Positions 17,254 through 26,686 are shown, counted from the stretch's first letter. The stretch: DNA of 64,000 bases from an uncultured Oscillospiraceae bacterium (GCA_910588105.1 CAJUQD010000008.1:1-64000), one strand, 5' to 3'. Notes: a model not told the origin generated them from the sequence alone. Program-made: numbers and translations.

Positions 17254-17570
17254 GCTCCGTTGAACGCCGCCAGCAGTTGCTGGAGGTGTTATGCCGCAGA
17301 AAGCATGACACCTGCGAAAACTTGGCACACGAGTTCAAGGTATCAAAACGCACGATTTACAGCGATATTGAACTGCTCATGTGCTCATATCCTGTTGAAA
17401 CTGTCTGTGGACGTTATGGCGGCGGGATCAGAGTGCCAGATGGATATTACATCAGTCACCACGATGTTCTCACACCCAAGCAAGTCGATTTGCTTAGGAA
17501 ACTGAGCAGCCAGCTTGAGGGAGAGGACCTAGATACGCTTAACAGCATTCTCCTTGATTTTGCTCCTTAA
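17250..17570 (+). CDS. Small HTH (DeoR/HTH_11-like) DNA-binding protein
   Basis: The 106-residue protein begins RRQQLLEVLCRRKHDTCENL and continues through a winged helix-turn-helix (FKVSKRTIYSDIELL) of the DeoR/WYL-regulator type. No WYL or sugar-binding domain follows, so it is either a short family member or a truncated regulator. The C-terminal 40 residues (TPKQVDLLRKLSSQLEGED) are helical. It precedes the ParB and serine recombinase genes and may control them. The ATG overlaps the stop of the small upstream ORF. Confidence 0.75.
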   Translation: MSSVERRQQLLEVLCRRKHDTCENLAHEFKVSKRTIYSDIELLMCSYPVETVCGRYGGGIRVPDGYYISHHDVLTPKQVDLLRKLSSQLEGEDLDTLNSILLDFAP

Positions 17571-18155
17571 AATACTTCGCACCTTGAAAAACAACGGGAC
17601 AAGCTCCCGTTCACAGTCAGTATGTAAGTGTGTGTCCCACACAGGCCATCCAATCGCCAAGACTGCCTGCGGGCCAGGGCCGGAGGAAAGGAGGTGATCC
17701 CTTCCGCTCCCTGCCCGTCAAACCGATCACATCAAAGGCACGAGCGACACCTGGATGGCCGGACGGCGCTGGCACCGCCGCCAGATGTGGGACACACCGC
17801 AAATATCCGTACCGCAGGATAAAAGGGGGATACTGGGGGAACAGCTTGGGCAGCTTAGTCACCTGCCGCCACCGTCTGCTGGTATCGCGCTGCCACGCCA
17901 AAGGCGGGCTTACATATTCCCGTGCCGGGGGTGAGCAGCAGGGCGGTCATGCCGCCCGATAATACGGCACACATTTTCAGAAAGGGTAAACGGGGACCCG
18001 CGCCGGTTAGATTTCCGCACAGTATGCGGGCGCACACAGGACCGGCGCGGACTCCCCCCACCTGCCGGACGAAAGACCCGAGGCCGCAGGACAAGCCTGT
18101 GGTTTCCGGTGTTTTTTCCGGCAAATATATGGCCATGGGCCAGGGAGGTGATACC
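17571..18155 (+). other. Long GC-rich leader with hairpins before parB
   Basis: No secure gene is found in 585 bases. A 110-codon frame from GTG 17630 to 17962 is open but has no ribosome-binding site and an odd composition. CGCGCCGGT and ACCGGCGCG enclose a stretch near 17999-18048, and ACGGGA/TCCCGT follows the HTH gene. The region may be a structured leader, a centromere-like ParB site or an origin. Confidence 0.35.
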
Positions 18156-19163
18156 ATGCGCGTTTTAATCGACCAAATCAGGGTGGGCCACGGACGGCGG
18201 GAAACCCAACTGGAGAACATCCAGGAATTGGCAGGCAGCATCAAGGAAGTGGGTTTGCTCAATCCCATCACCGTGGGGCAGGACTACACATTGATCGCTG
18301 GCCTCCACCGCCTGGAGGCGGCGAAGCTGTTGGGTTGGACTGAGATCGAGTGTACGGTCAGTGAGCTGACCGGGCTTCAAGCTGAATTGGCGGAGATCGA
18401 CGAAAACTTTGTGCGTGTGGAGCTGGGGGCCATGGAGTACGGGGACCTGCTTTTGCGGCGCAAGGAAATCTACGAGGAGCTGCATCCAGAAACAAAAGCA
18501 GGCGCAGCCCAGGCAATCGCTATGAACCGAGCTGTGGGAAACAACGTGACGTGCAATTTGCACACCACGTCTAAATCATTTGTTGATGATACCGCAGAAA
18601 AGCTAGGGGTTGATCCCAGCACAGTAAGGCGACAGCTACAAGTGGCAAAAAATCTAACGTCCGCGACAAAAGATATTCTCAAAAACGCAGGTACAAAGGT
18701 GACGAAGCAGACCGCCCTCAAGCTCTCCCGCCTTCCCCCGGACCGTCAGGAGGACGCGGCCCGTCAGCTTGCGGCGGGCGATACACACGCGGTGGACAGC
18801 GGTCAGCCCTCACCTGCCCAGTCAGACGCCCCGGACGCGGAACCAGAGCCGGACTTCTCCCCACCGCCTGACGCGCCCTATTCTATGGGCGGCAGGACTT
18901 ACACCACCTTCGAGGAGTCCGTGGCAGACCTGAAAAACCACGACAAGGACTGCTCCTACACCCCGGACACCCTGTTGGCCGACATGGACAGCTTCATTGA
19001 GCGATTCCACCGGGACTTCGGCTGGTACTCCAATCCCATGTGTACTGTGGTGTTCCCCCGTATCTCCATGGTGCAGTTTGAATACATCAAAAAGCGTTTT
19101 TCCACCATCACCTCCGTCATGGAGGACTTTTTACATCAGATGAAAGGAAAGGTGAAGTCATGA
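18156..19163 (+). CDS. ParB/Spo0J-family protein
   Basis: The 335-residue protein starts at an ATG after GGGAGGTG; the longer frame from 17922 covers the structured leader and is not used. The ParB nuclease-like domain shows LAGSIKEVGLLNPITV, AGLHRLEAAKLLG and an EIDENFVR segment like the ENLQR box. A helix-turn-helix (AEKLGVDPSTVRRQLQVAKNL) follows, then an acidic Pro-rich linker and a C-terminal domain of unknown role. No ParA is nearby, so it may act as a regulator or in element maintenance rather than in classical partition. It overlaps the next gene by four bases. Confidence 0.85.
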   Translation: MRVLIDQIRVGHGRRETQLENIQELAGSIKEVGLLNPITVGQDYTLIAGLHRLEAAKLLGWTEIECTVSELTGLQAELAEIDENFVRVELGAMEYGDLLLRRKEIYEELHPETKAGAAQAIAMNRAVGNNVTCNLHTTSKSFVDDTAEKLGVDPSTVRRQLQVAKNLTSATKDILKNAGTKVTKQTALKLSRLPPDRQEDAARQLAAGDTHAVDSGQPSPAQSDAPDAEPEPDFSPPPDAPYSMGGRTYTTFEESVADLKNHDKDCSYTPDTLLADMDSFIERFHRDFGWYSNPMCTVVFPRISMVQFEYIKKRFSTITSVMEDFLHQMKGKVKS

Positions 19164-19978
19164 GCGGAAAGAAGTCAAAAAGCCAACCCCAGGAAGGTGT
19201 GAAGTACCGCAACCCCGGCGTGGCCGGGTTTCTCTCCACCAATCAGCTTACCTCCGGCCTCCGCTACCAACGGCCCGTGGAGAAGAAGGACGTGAACAAG
19301 CTGATCCGGGAGTGGGACCCCCGAAAGCTCACCCCCATTGTGGTCAGCGTCCGGGAGGGCAAATTCAACGTGGTAGACGGCCAGCACCGGGTCGAGGCCA
19401 TGCGCCGGATGGCGAAGGGGAAGGATGTGTCCATCCCCTGCCTGATCTACACCGGCATGACCTATGCGGACGAGGCAGCGCTGTACGCCGAGCTGGACCG
19501 GGGCCGGAAGCGGCTCACCCTCCCCCAGTCTCTCAACGCCATGATGGAGGCCGGGACCGACCCCGAGATCATGGAGGTCAAGCGGCTGACAGAGGGGGCC
19601 GGGTTCGTCTGGGCGTTGGTGAAGCGCACCGGCCAGCCCTTTGAGATCGAGGCCACCCGCGCTCTCATCAGCGCGTACCGCCTGCTGGGGGTGGCGGGTT
19701 TCTCCCGCCTGCTGGAACTGGTGGCCGGGACATGGCACGGCGCACCCAGCTCCCTAAAAGCGTCCATGCTGTCCGGTATGGCGCTATTTCTGAAAACCTA
19801 TGAGGCGGAGCTGAACGACCGCGCTTTTATCCGCCGCCTGTCCAACCTGGAGCCGGAGGAGATCATCCAGGCCAGCCGGGTGGAGTACAGCGCCGCCCTG
19901 CGCTTCGCCCGGACCATCCGGGACTGCTACAACGCCCAGGGCGGCGGTCAGGAGCTGCCCTACCGATTCAAACGTTAA
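19160..19978 (+). CDS. ParB-like (DUF6551-type) protein
   Basis: The 272-residue protein begins with a basic tail, then a ParB/sulfiredoxin-like nuclease domain (LTPIVVSVREG, VVDGQHRVEAMRRM). A helical C-terminal half follows that resembles phage and clostridial-element proteins grouped as DUF6551. The ATGA overlap with the preceding ParB implies coupled translation. The GQHR motif is the part expected to bind CTP in this fold. Its role is not established; it likely works with the upstream ParB. Confidence 0.75.
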   Translation: MSGKKSKSQPQEGVKYRNPGVAGFLSTNQLTSGLRYQRPVEKKDVNKLIREWDPRKLTPIVVSVREGKFNVVDGQHRVEAMRRMAKGKDVSIPCLIYTGMTYADEAALYAELDRGRKRLTLPQSLNAMMEAGTDPEIMEVKRLTEGAGFVWALVKRTGQPFEIEATRALISAYRLLGVAGFSRLLELVAGTWHGAPSSLKASMLSGMALFLKTYEAELNDRAFIRRLSNLEPEEIIQASRVEYSAALRFARTIRDCYNAQGGGQELPYRFKR

Positions 19979-19992
19979 GGAGGACGAAGAAA

Positions 19993-20211
19993 ATGGAACA
20001 GCAATCGAGTCTCTCTCCCATTGGGGAACCTTTAGCCGATATCCGGGACGTGTCGGTGGACAAAAACCTCCCCAAAGAGGCCAGGATCAGCGAATTTATC
20101 CGGCAGATTAAAAATCCCTACTGTTTCCGCTGCGGCAAATTCACCGTCCGGGCCCGGTTCGCCAGCGACGGTCCCTCCCTGGAGGACTGTTTGAAGCAGA
20201 TCCTTCTTTGA
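19993..20211 (+). CDS. Small conserved protein (DUF6870-like)
   Basis: The 72-residue protein contains VDKNLPKEARISEFIRQI, then an NPYCFRCGKFTVRARF segment, and ends GPSLEDCLKQILL. I recognise this type from clostridial mobile elements, where it lies just before serine recombinase genes, and would place it near DUF6870. The two Cys of CFRC may bind a metal, though only one pair is present. It starts 15 bases after the ParB-like gene with AAGGAGG and may be an accessory of recombination. Confidence 0.65.
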   Translation: MEQQSSLSPIGEPLADIRDVSVDKNLPKEARISEFIRQIKNPYCFRCGKFTVRARFASDGPSLEDCLKQILL

Positions 20212-20223
20212 CGCTTTAGCGTG

Positions 20224-20252
20224 TTGACTTTTTCGCTCTGCTGTGCTATGCT
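20224..20252 (+). promoter_or_regulatory. Promoter for the serine recombinase operon
   Basis: TTGACT and TATGCT are 17 bases apart, between the DUF6870-like gene and the first recombinase. Confidence 0.6.
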
Positions 20253-20286
20253 TGTGATCGGAAAAAGAATTGAATAGACAGATCTG

Positions 20287-20337
20287 ATCACTCGCTGCGC
20301 TGCGGAGGTAAACCGTACTGCAAGGGAGTGATTTTTT
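20287..20337 (+). promoter_or_regulatory. Leader hairpin covering the recombinase RBS
   Basis: ATCACTC (20287-20293) pairs with GAGTGAT (20326-20332), which overlaps the ribosome-binding site AAGGGAGTG. A T6 run follows directly and the ATG is at 20339. The structure could act both as an attenuator and as a block to ribosome binding. Confidence 0.5.
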
Positions 20338-20338
20338 C

Positions 20339-21952
20339 ATGTCTAAATATCAAGCTGTGGGCTATGTCCGCCTGTCCTACACCGAGGCCCACAGCGAGGA
20401 GAGCGACAGCGTAATCAACCAGAAGAAGCTCATCCAGGAGTTCGTGTCCCGCCAGCCCGACATTGAGCTGGTGTCGGAACAGGTGGACGACGGATACAGC
20501 GGCGTTCTGTTCGACCGTCCCGCCTTTCAGGAGATGATGGCCGAGATCGCGGCGGGGACCATCAACTGCGTCATTGTCAAGGACTTGTCCCGGCTGGGCC
20601 GGGAGTACATCGAGACCGGGCGCTATCTCCAGCAGACCTTCCCCGCCTATGGGGTCCGCTTCATCTCCATCAATGACAATATCGACACCGCCCATGAGCA
20701 CAGCGGGGACCACCTGCATATCTCCCTGCGCACCCTGCTGGACGATGGCTACAGCCACGACATTTCCAAAAAGACACGGAGCGCCCTGAAAAGCAAGCGG
20801 AACAACGGGGACTATGTGGGGGCCTGCCCTATCTACGGCTATCAACGGGACCCGGACAACAAAAATCATCTGGTCATCGACGAATACGCCGCCCAGGTGG
20901 TCCGGGACATCTTCCGCCACCGCATCGACGGCTACAGCGCCAAGAAGATCGCGGACGTGCTGAACGAGCACGGCATCCTCTCTCCCCTGGCCTACAAGGT
21001 GAGCCGGGGGTTGCCCCACCCCACCGGGGGCTTCGCGGACAAGGCGGACGCCAAGTGGTCCGCCCAGACGGTGATCCGCATTTTGGCGGATGAAACGTAC
21101 ACCGGCGTTCTGCTCCAGGGGCGGCAGGAGACGCCCAACCACAAGCTGAAAAATCTGGTCCGGAAGCCCGCCGGGGAGTGGTCGCGCACCGAGAACGCCC
21201 ACGAGCCCATCATCCGCAGGCAGGAATTTGAGCTGGTGAAGATGATCTCCGGCCTGGACACCCGCACGGCTCCCCAGGGCGAGGAGGTCTATCTGTTCTC
21301 CGGCATCCTCATCTGCGGCTGCTGCGGCGGGCACATGACCCGGAAAATCAACACGGTTAAGGGGAAAAAGTACATCTATTACTACTGCCCCACCGGGAAG
21401 AAAAAGGGCTGCTCCCGTCCCGTGATGGTAAAGGAGTCCGATCTGGTGGAGTGCGTCCTGCACAGCGCCCAAGCCTACATCCAGAACGTAGTCCGGCTGA
21501 ACGAGCTTCTGGACAGCATCAACGAGGAGCAGCTTGACCGGGCGGAGATCGTCAAGCTCAAAGCCCAGATCGCGGACAACGAGGCCCGCATGGATCAGGC
21601 GCGGCGGTTCAAATCCACCATCTATGAGAGCTTCATAGACGGCACCATTGAAAAGGATGAATACCGGGATTTGAAGGCCCGGTACACGTCTCAGATGGGA
21701 CAGGCTCAGGAGGCCATCGACCGGCTCCGGGAGGAGATGGAGCGGACCATGGACAGCACCAGCGCCCGCCAGCGGTGGGCGCAGCATTTCAAGCAGTTCT
21801 CCGCCATGACACGGTTGGACCGGCGGGCGGTGATCGCCCTCATCCGTTCTGTGAAGGTGCTGGGAAAGACAGAGTTCGACATTGCGTTTCGCTTTGAATT
21901 GGAGTATGAGGCGGCAAAAAAGCGGCTGTCACTGGCAAAGGAGGCGGGTTGA
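20339..21952 (+). CDS. Large serine recombinase 1
   Basis: The 537-residue protein has an N-terminal resolvase domain with nucleophile Ser13 in YVRLS and the motifs VDDGYSG, VKDLSRLGR and GVRFISINDN. The recombinase domain follows (GYQRDPDN, TVIRILADETYTG), then a zinc ribbon (CGCCGG with distal CSR) and a coiled coil. Such enzymes integrate and excise elements without homology. It is the first of three adjacent recombinases with touching or overlapping ends; its TGA abuts the next ATG. Its expression appears controlled by the leader hairpin. Confidence 0.93.
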   Translation: MSKYQAVGYVRLSYTEAHSEESDSVINQKKLIQEFVSRQPDIELVSEQVDDGYSGVLFDRPAFQEMMAEIAAGTINCVIVKDLSRLGREYIETGRYLQQTFPAYGVRFISINDNIDTAHEHSGDHLHISLRTLLDDGYSHDISKKTRSALKSKRNNGDYVGACPIYGYQRDPDNKNHLVIDEYAAQVVRDIFRHRIDGYSAKKIADVLNEHGILSPLAYKVSRGLPHPTGGFADKADAKWSAQTVIRILADETYTGVLLQGRQETPNHKLKNLVRKPAGEWSRTENAHEPIIRRQEFELVKMISGLDTRTAPQGEEVYLFSGILICGCCGGHMTRKINTVKGKKYIYYYCPTGKKKGCSRPVMVKESDLVECVLHSAQAYIQNVVRLNELLDSINEEQLDRAEIVKLKAQIADNEARMDQARRFKSTIYESFIDGTIEKDEYRDLKARYTSQMGQAQEAIDRLREEMERTMDSTSARQRWAQHFKQFSAMTRLDRRAVIALIRSVKVLGKTEFDIAFRFELEYEAAKKRLSLAKEAG

Positions 21953-23596
21953 ATGGCCCGAAAGAGCAGAAAAAATATCGTCCCCGTGGAGGAAACATCC
22001 TGCGAAAAGGTATGGCGGACGGCGCTGTATGTCCGACTGTCCGTGGAGTTCAACGGCAAGCGGGGGGACTCCCTGGAGACCCAGCGGCAGATCATGGAGG
22101 CATACGCGGCCCTGTGCCCCGACATCGAGATCGTGGGCACCTACACCGACAACGGCATTTCCGGCCGGACCTTTGAGCGGGCGGCATTTCAAAGGCTTTT
22201 GGAGGACGTGGAGGCGGGCCGGATCGACTGCGTGATGGTGAAGGACCTCTCCCGGCTGGGCCGGAACACCATCGACACGGGCTTCTACCTGGAGAAATAT
22301 TTTCCCCTCCACGGGGTTCGGTTCATCTCCGTCAACGACGACTACGACAGCGAGACGGGCGAAAGCGGGGCCAACCATATGATCGTGCCGCTGAAGAACC
22401 TCATCAACGAGGCCGCTGCCGCCGACATCTCCCGGAAGGTGGCGGCGCAGCAGCGTCAGGCCATGCGGGATGGGGAATACATCGGTTCCCGCCCTCCCTA
22501 CGGCTACCGAAAAGCCCCGGACAACTGCCACCGCCTGCTGGTAAATGAGGACACCGCTCCCGTGGTGCGGGACATCTTTCAGTGGGCGGTGGACGGTGTG
22601 GCGCTGAATGAGATCGTGAAGCGGCTGAACATAGCCAAGGTGCCCACCCCCGGCCACTATCTAGCCAGTGTGGGCATCATCACCAACCAGCGGCTCATGG
22701 GCAGCGGCCAGTGGCAGACCTGGACAGTCAACAGGATTTTGGAGGATGAGGTCTACACCGGGGACATGGTGCAGGGCAAGAGCCGGGCGGTGGGCCGTAA
22801 GCAGGTCCCCACCGACCCGGCAGACTGGATCGTGGTGCATGATACCCACGAGGCTCTGGTGGGCCGGGAGCTGTTTGAGCGGGTCCAGGCTGTCCGGCGT
22901 GGGGCGGCAGCAAAGTACACGACCACCGCAAAGAAACCCTACACGGACAATATCCTGCGGGGCCGGGTGTTCTGCGGGTGCTGCGGCAAAACACTCCACC
23001 GGCAGAGGCACCAAAGCGGATATTATTTTTACCGTTGCATCACCAATGACCGAGTGGGCAAGGGCACCTGCAAGGCGGATATCAAACTGTTGCGGGAAGC
23101 TGACCTCTTTGACGCCATTTTGACCATCATCCGGCAGGAGGCCCAGGTGGTGATCGGCAGCGGGCTGTACCTGAAACAGCAAAAGCCCAAAATCGCGGCA
23201 AAAAAGGCGGAGGTGGACCGGGAGATCGGCCAGCTTCGCCGGGACACGGAGAAGCACCGGGCTCTGCGGGAAGGGCTGTATGAGAACTACATCACTGGCG
23301 TTCTCACCAAGGCGGAGTACCACGAGCTGAAGCAGGAGTACAGCGAGAAGATTCGGGCGGCGGTGGAGCAGGTCCAGGAGCTCCAGATCCAACAGCGGAC
23401 GCTGGAAGCCTGCGCGAAGGAGTACACCTGTCTGGCGGACCGGCTGGCGGCGCTGGACAAAGATACCTGCCTTTCTGCCCAGTTGGTGGACCAGCTCATT
23501 GAGCGGGTGACGGTGAACGGCCCCAAGGACATGACCGTCCGCTTCCGCTTCGAGGACGATTTTCAGCGGCTGATGGGGGTGCTGAACGGTGAGTAG
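21953..23596 (+). CDS. Large serine recombinase 2
   Basis: The 547-residue protein has a 20-residue N-terminal extension before the resolvase domain (Ser30 in YVRLS, TDNGISG, VKDLSRLGR). The recombinase domain (PPYGYRKA, TVNRILEDEVYTG), zinc ribbon (CGCCGK) and a long coiled coil follow. It starts one base after the first recombinase gene ends and overlaps the third by eight bases. Sequence divergence from its neighbours shows this is not a recent duplication; the three likely have distinct roles, as in multi-recombinase clostridial elements. Confidence 0.93.
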   Translation: MARKSRKNIVPVEETSCEKVWRTALYVRLSVEFNGKRGDSLETQRQIMEAYAALCPDIEIVGTYTDNGISGRTFERAAFQRLLEDVEAGRIDCVMVKDLSRLGRNTIDTGFYLEKYFPLHGVRFISVNDDYDSETGESGANHMIVPLKNLINEAAAADISRKVAAQQRQAMRDGEYIGSRPPYGYRKAPDNCHRLLVNEDTAPVVRDIFQWAVDGVALNEIVKRLNIAKVPTPGHYLASVGIITNQRLMGSGQWQTWTVNRILEDEVYTGDMVQGKSRAVGRKQVPTDPADWIVVHDTHEALVGRELFERVQAVRRGAAAKYTTTAKKPYTDNILRGRVFCGCCGKTLHRQRHQSGYYFYRCITNDRVGKGTCKADIKLLREADLFDAILTIIRQEAQVVIGSGLYLKQQKPKIAAKKAEVDREIGQLRRDTEKHRALREGLYENYITGVLTKAEYHELKQEYSEKIRAAVEQVQELQIQQRTLEACAKEYTCLADRLAALDKDTCLSAQLVDQLIERVTVNGPKDMTVRFRFEDDFQRLMGVLNGE

Positions 23597-25127
23597 CGCC
23601 GCCTACATCATCGCCCTTTACATCCGCCTGTCCGTTGAGGACGGCAAGGCGGACAGTTGCAGCATCGCCACCCAGCGGCGTATCCTCCATAAATATGTGG
23701 ACGCCATGGAAGACCACCCGGACGCCCAGGTTCTGGAGTTCGTGGACAACGGCTACAGCGGGACCAATTTCGAGCGGCCCGCCGTCCAGGAGCTGTTGGA
23801 GCAGGTGCGGGCTGGGGGCGTCCACTGTATCATCGTGAAGGACTTCACCCGGTTCGGACGCAGCGCCATCGAGGTGGGCTACTTTATGGAAATGGTTTTT
23901 CCTCTGTACGGCATCCGGTTCATCTCCCTGGGGGATGATTTCGACAGCGCCAAATACCACGGGGACACAGGCGGCATCAATGTGGCGTTCCAATATCTCG
24001 CCAGCGAATTATACAGCCAGGACCTGTCCATGAAATACAAGAGCGCCAAATACCTGAAGTTCCGCAGGGGCGAGTACCAGAGCGTCAAGTGCCCCTACGG
24101 CTACCGCAAAGGAGCGAACGGGCGGATGGAGCCGGACGGGGAGGCCGCTGACAATGTTCGGCTGATCTTCGGGCTGGCCCAGGAGGGGCACAGAAGCGGG
24201 AAAATTGTAAAGGCGTTGTTTGAGCGGGGTATCCTCACTCCTGCCGAGTACAAGGCCGCTCACGGCAACCGATGCCATGACATATCCCGGTGCCGCCATA
24301 TTTGGGATAAGACCACTATCCGCCGCATTTTGGAGGATGAACGGTACACCGGCACCTACATCATGGGGAAGCGGGAGGTAACGGCGGTGGGCAGTCACCG
24401 GGTGCGGATGAAGGATGAGAGCCAGTGGGTGAAAATACCCGGCCACCATCCCGCCATCGTCAGCCGGGAGACGTTTGAGCAGGTCCAGGGCCAGCTTAAC
24501 CACCACAAGCTGGTTAAGAAGCAGGAACACAGTTATGCTCTGCGGGGCAAGGTGTTCTGCGGATGCTGCCGACATACCATGAGGCGCAAAGGTCCAACTT
24601 TTTATTGCGAATATACTGCTGTGGACGAAAACGCCCCATGCCACGGCCTGAAGATCAGAGAGGCCGAATTGGAGGGGATGATCTATGAGGTGTTGTCCAA
24701 GCAGGCGCAGGTCATCCTCAATGTGGACAGCCTCTCCGATGCTGGCAAGCTGGAGTTTCAGCTTGCCAAACAGGCGGAGAGCGGGAATCAGATGGAGACA
24801 GTTCTGGAAAAGCGACGGATGCTGTATGAGCGATTCATTCAACAGGAGATCGCCCTGGAGGTCTACCGTGCGGAAAAGGCCGCGCTAAATGGAGAACTGG
24901 ACCGCCTGAAACAAGTCCATGCCGCCATCGCCGCCCAGACACAGCGGATACAGATGGACGAAAAAACAAGGGGTGCCAGGACAGAGCTGGCACGGGAAAT
25001 CACCGGAGCCAGCGGGCTGACGGCTGGGCTGGTGGACGCGCTGATCGACCGGGCGTATGTCCATCCTGGAAATCAGGTGAAGATCGTTTGGAAGGTGAGA
25101 GACTTTTGCGGGGAGGACCAGACATGA
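23589..25127 (+). CDS. Large serine recombinase 3
   Basis: The 512-residue protein starts at a GTG inside the end of recombinase 2. It shows Ser15 in YIRLS, VDNGYSG, VKDFTRFGR (where the others have DLSRLGR), GDDFDSAKYHGD, TIRRILEDERYTG and a zinc ribbon CGCCRH. A coiled coil ends the protein. As the last gene of the element it lies next to the right attachment junction at about 25283, the usual place for the integrase of such elements. Confidence 0.93.
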   Translation: MSSAAYIIALYIRLSVEDGKADSCSIATQRRILHKYVDAMEDHPDAQVLEFVDNGYSGTNFERPAVQELLEQVRAGGVHCIIVKDFTRFGRSAIEVGYFMEMVFPLYGIRFISLGDDFDSAKYHGDTGGINVAFQYLASELYSQDLSMKYKSAKYLKFRRGEYQSVKCPYGYRKGANGRMEPDGEAADNVRLIFGLAQEGHRSGKIVKALFERGILTPAEYKAAHGNRCHDISRCRHIWDKTTIRRILEDERYTGTYIMGKREVTAVGSHRVRMKDESQWVKIPGHHPAIVSRETFEQVQGQLNHHKLVKKQEHSYALRGKVFCGCCRHTMRRKGPTFYCEYTAVDENAPCHGLKIREAELEGMIYEVLSKQAQVILNVDSLSDAGKLEFQLAKQAESGNQMETVLEKRRMLYERFIQQEIALEVYRAEKAALNGELDRLKQVHAAIAAQTQRIQMDEKTRGARTELAREITGASGLTAGLVDALIDRAYVHPGNQVKIVWKVRDFCGEDQT

Positions 25128-25283
25128 GCATGAGTCGAGTATGGCTGTACTAGCCTGTGGCCCATAATAGTTCGGACAGTGGGGATCTGCTGGAGACATG
25201 GAAAGAACGCCGCTAATCCCTGTAAAAGCTGTGGGTACAGCATAAAAGGCTGAAAAAATTTTTGTCGTGGGCTTGACATAAGG
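25128..25283. other. Right end (att region) of the serine-recombinase element
   Basis: Between recombinase 3 and the point where integrase homology starts (25284) no gene is seen. Alignment of the broken integrase with the intact copy at 45961-47115 puts the junction exactly after the codon for the last residue of HDLRH. The rest of the integrase is not found to the left within the window, so the left end lies beyond base 1. Confidence 0.7.
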
Positions 25284-26270
25284 GTGCCTAAGATCATGGA
25301 AGCGGATATGCTCCAGTCCAGCATCCTTGAGGATCTTCTCGTGGAGCTTTACCACGGAGTCAGGGTAGTACATCTCTCCTGTGGTGGATGAGGGGAATAG
25401 ATAGGGGTTGTCCGGGTGCTTCTCATGCTCCTGGATCAGCAGGTCTACTGCTTCCTGTGGGATGGACACTCTCCGCACAGAGGTTTCGGTTTTGGGCCGG
25501 GAGAGGGTGAGTTTGCCGCTGGGATTTTTGATGTACTGCTTGCTGACCGAGATCGTGCGGTTCTGGATATCAAGGTCATCCCAGAGGAGGGCCACCAGCT
25601 CGCCCTTCCGAAGGCCGCTCACCAGTTCCAGGTAAAACATAGGGCGTACCCCTCGGGCATCGGCGGCGTCCAGGTAGGCTTTGAGATGTTCAGGCCGGAG
25701 AGTTTTCATCTCCACCTTCTGCACCTTGGGGGCAATGCAGTCATCAGTGGGGTTGCGGGGGATGAGCCGCTCCTTCACCGCCCGCTCAAAGGCGCTGTGG
25801 AGCATGAGGTGGACGCTGCGGACGGTGGTGCTGCTGAGACCGGGATTGCCGTGACCGCTTTTTGTGTTCACCCGGCCATGCTCCATCAGATTTTTGTACA
25901 TCTTTTGCAGATCCCGGGAGGTCAGTTTTTTCAGCTTGATCTTTCCGATGCGGGGGACGGTGTAGGTTTCGATCATCAGCTTGTAGCGGTCTGCTGTGGC
26001 CTGCCTGATGTTGGGCTGGGCGTACAGGTCATACCAGGCGCGCAGCCAGGTGGCCACGGTGTACTCGTCGGTGCGGGTGACGTCTACCTGCTGGGCTTGC
26101 TCCACCGCTGCCTTGAGTTTTTCTTTGGTCTCCGCCTGGGTGCGGCCCAGGACATTTTTGATGATGCGCTTGCCGGTGTCGGGATCGTAACCCGCGGTGT
26201 AGCGGCCCTCCCAACGGCCGTCGGAGCGCTTCCGCAGATTGCCCTCGCCGTTGGCGCGGCGCTTTGACAT
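25284..26270 (-). pseudogene. Tyrosine integrase of element A1, disrupted
   Basis: The first 329 codons match the intact A2 integrase almost throughout: N-terminal basic AP2-like arm-binding part, SAM-like core-binding domain, and catalytic Arg in SGLRKGELV. The match ends just after HDLR of the HxxR motif. The missing 55 residues hold the LGH segment and the Tyr nucleophile (TYTH). The frame runs on into foreign sequence to 24885, giving a false 461-residue reading. The enzyme must be inactive, which would strand A1 unless the A2 integrase acts in trans. The ATG at 26270 lies three bases after the DUF6809 stop. Confidence 0.9.
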
Positions 26271-26273
26271 GGT

Positions 26274-26570
26274 TTAGCCACCTCCATTTCTGATGTCACC
26301 GTCATTGTCATCCATGCACTCGGCCATGATTCGAGTGCCCAGCCGGAAGCCCAGGATGAAGTTTTCCAGGGCGGTGATGCTGTCGATTTCGTGTTGCGAT
26401 TCGATAAGCTTTGCCAAGACGGCTTGGCCAGCCTCGTCGAGCTGCTCGGAGAGCTGGTTTTCAAACCGGGCCACGCGGTCTGTCGCCCGCTTCAGCTCCG
26501 AATTGGGCGCCATGTCCTGCGTGTTGGGGGTGATATTGCCGTAGTAGAGATCTTCCAAAGTGTTTCGCAT
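26274..26570 (-). CDS. DUF6809-type small protein (A1)
   Basis: The 98-residue protein begins MRNTLEDLYYGNITP and carries a central helix followed by FILGFRLGTRIM, typical of small proteins called DUF6809 that accompany clostridial phage and element genes. The start is set by AGGAGG nine bases before the ATG at 26570; the longer frame to 26624 lacks a site. It is directly followed by the integrase gene, so the two are probably cotranscribed. The A2 copy at 47122 is nearly the same. Function unknown. Confidence 0.75.
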   Translation of the reverse strand: MRNTLEDLYYGNITPNTQDMAPNSELKRATDRVARFENQLSEQLDEAGQAVLAKLIESQHEIDSITALENFILGFRLGTRIMAECMDDNDGDIRNGGG

Positions 26571-26686
26571 GATTCTCGCCTCCTGTAGCGACACACCATA
26601 CCACAGGCCGGCGGGAATAGCCATGGGCAGCGACGAGAGTTATCAGAACAGACACATATTTTTGCGGCGCGCTGCTGGGCTTTTCT

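Noticed and set aside
24885..25283. C-terminal extension of the A1 integrase frame
   Set aside because: It is read-through into the end of the inserted element and bears no similarity to integrases.
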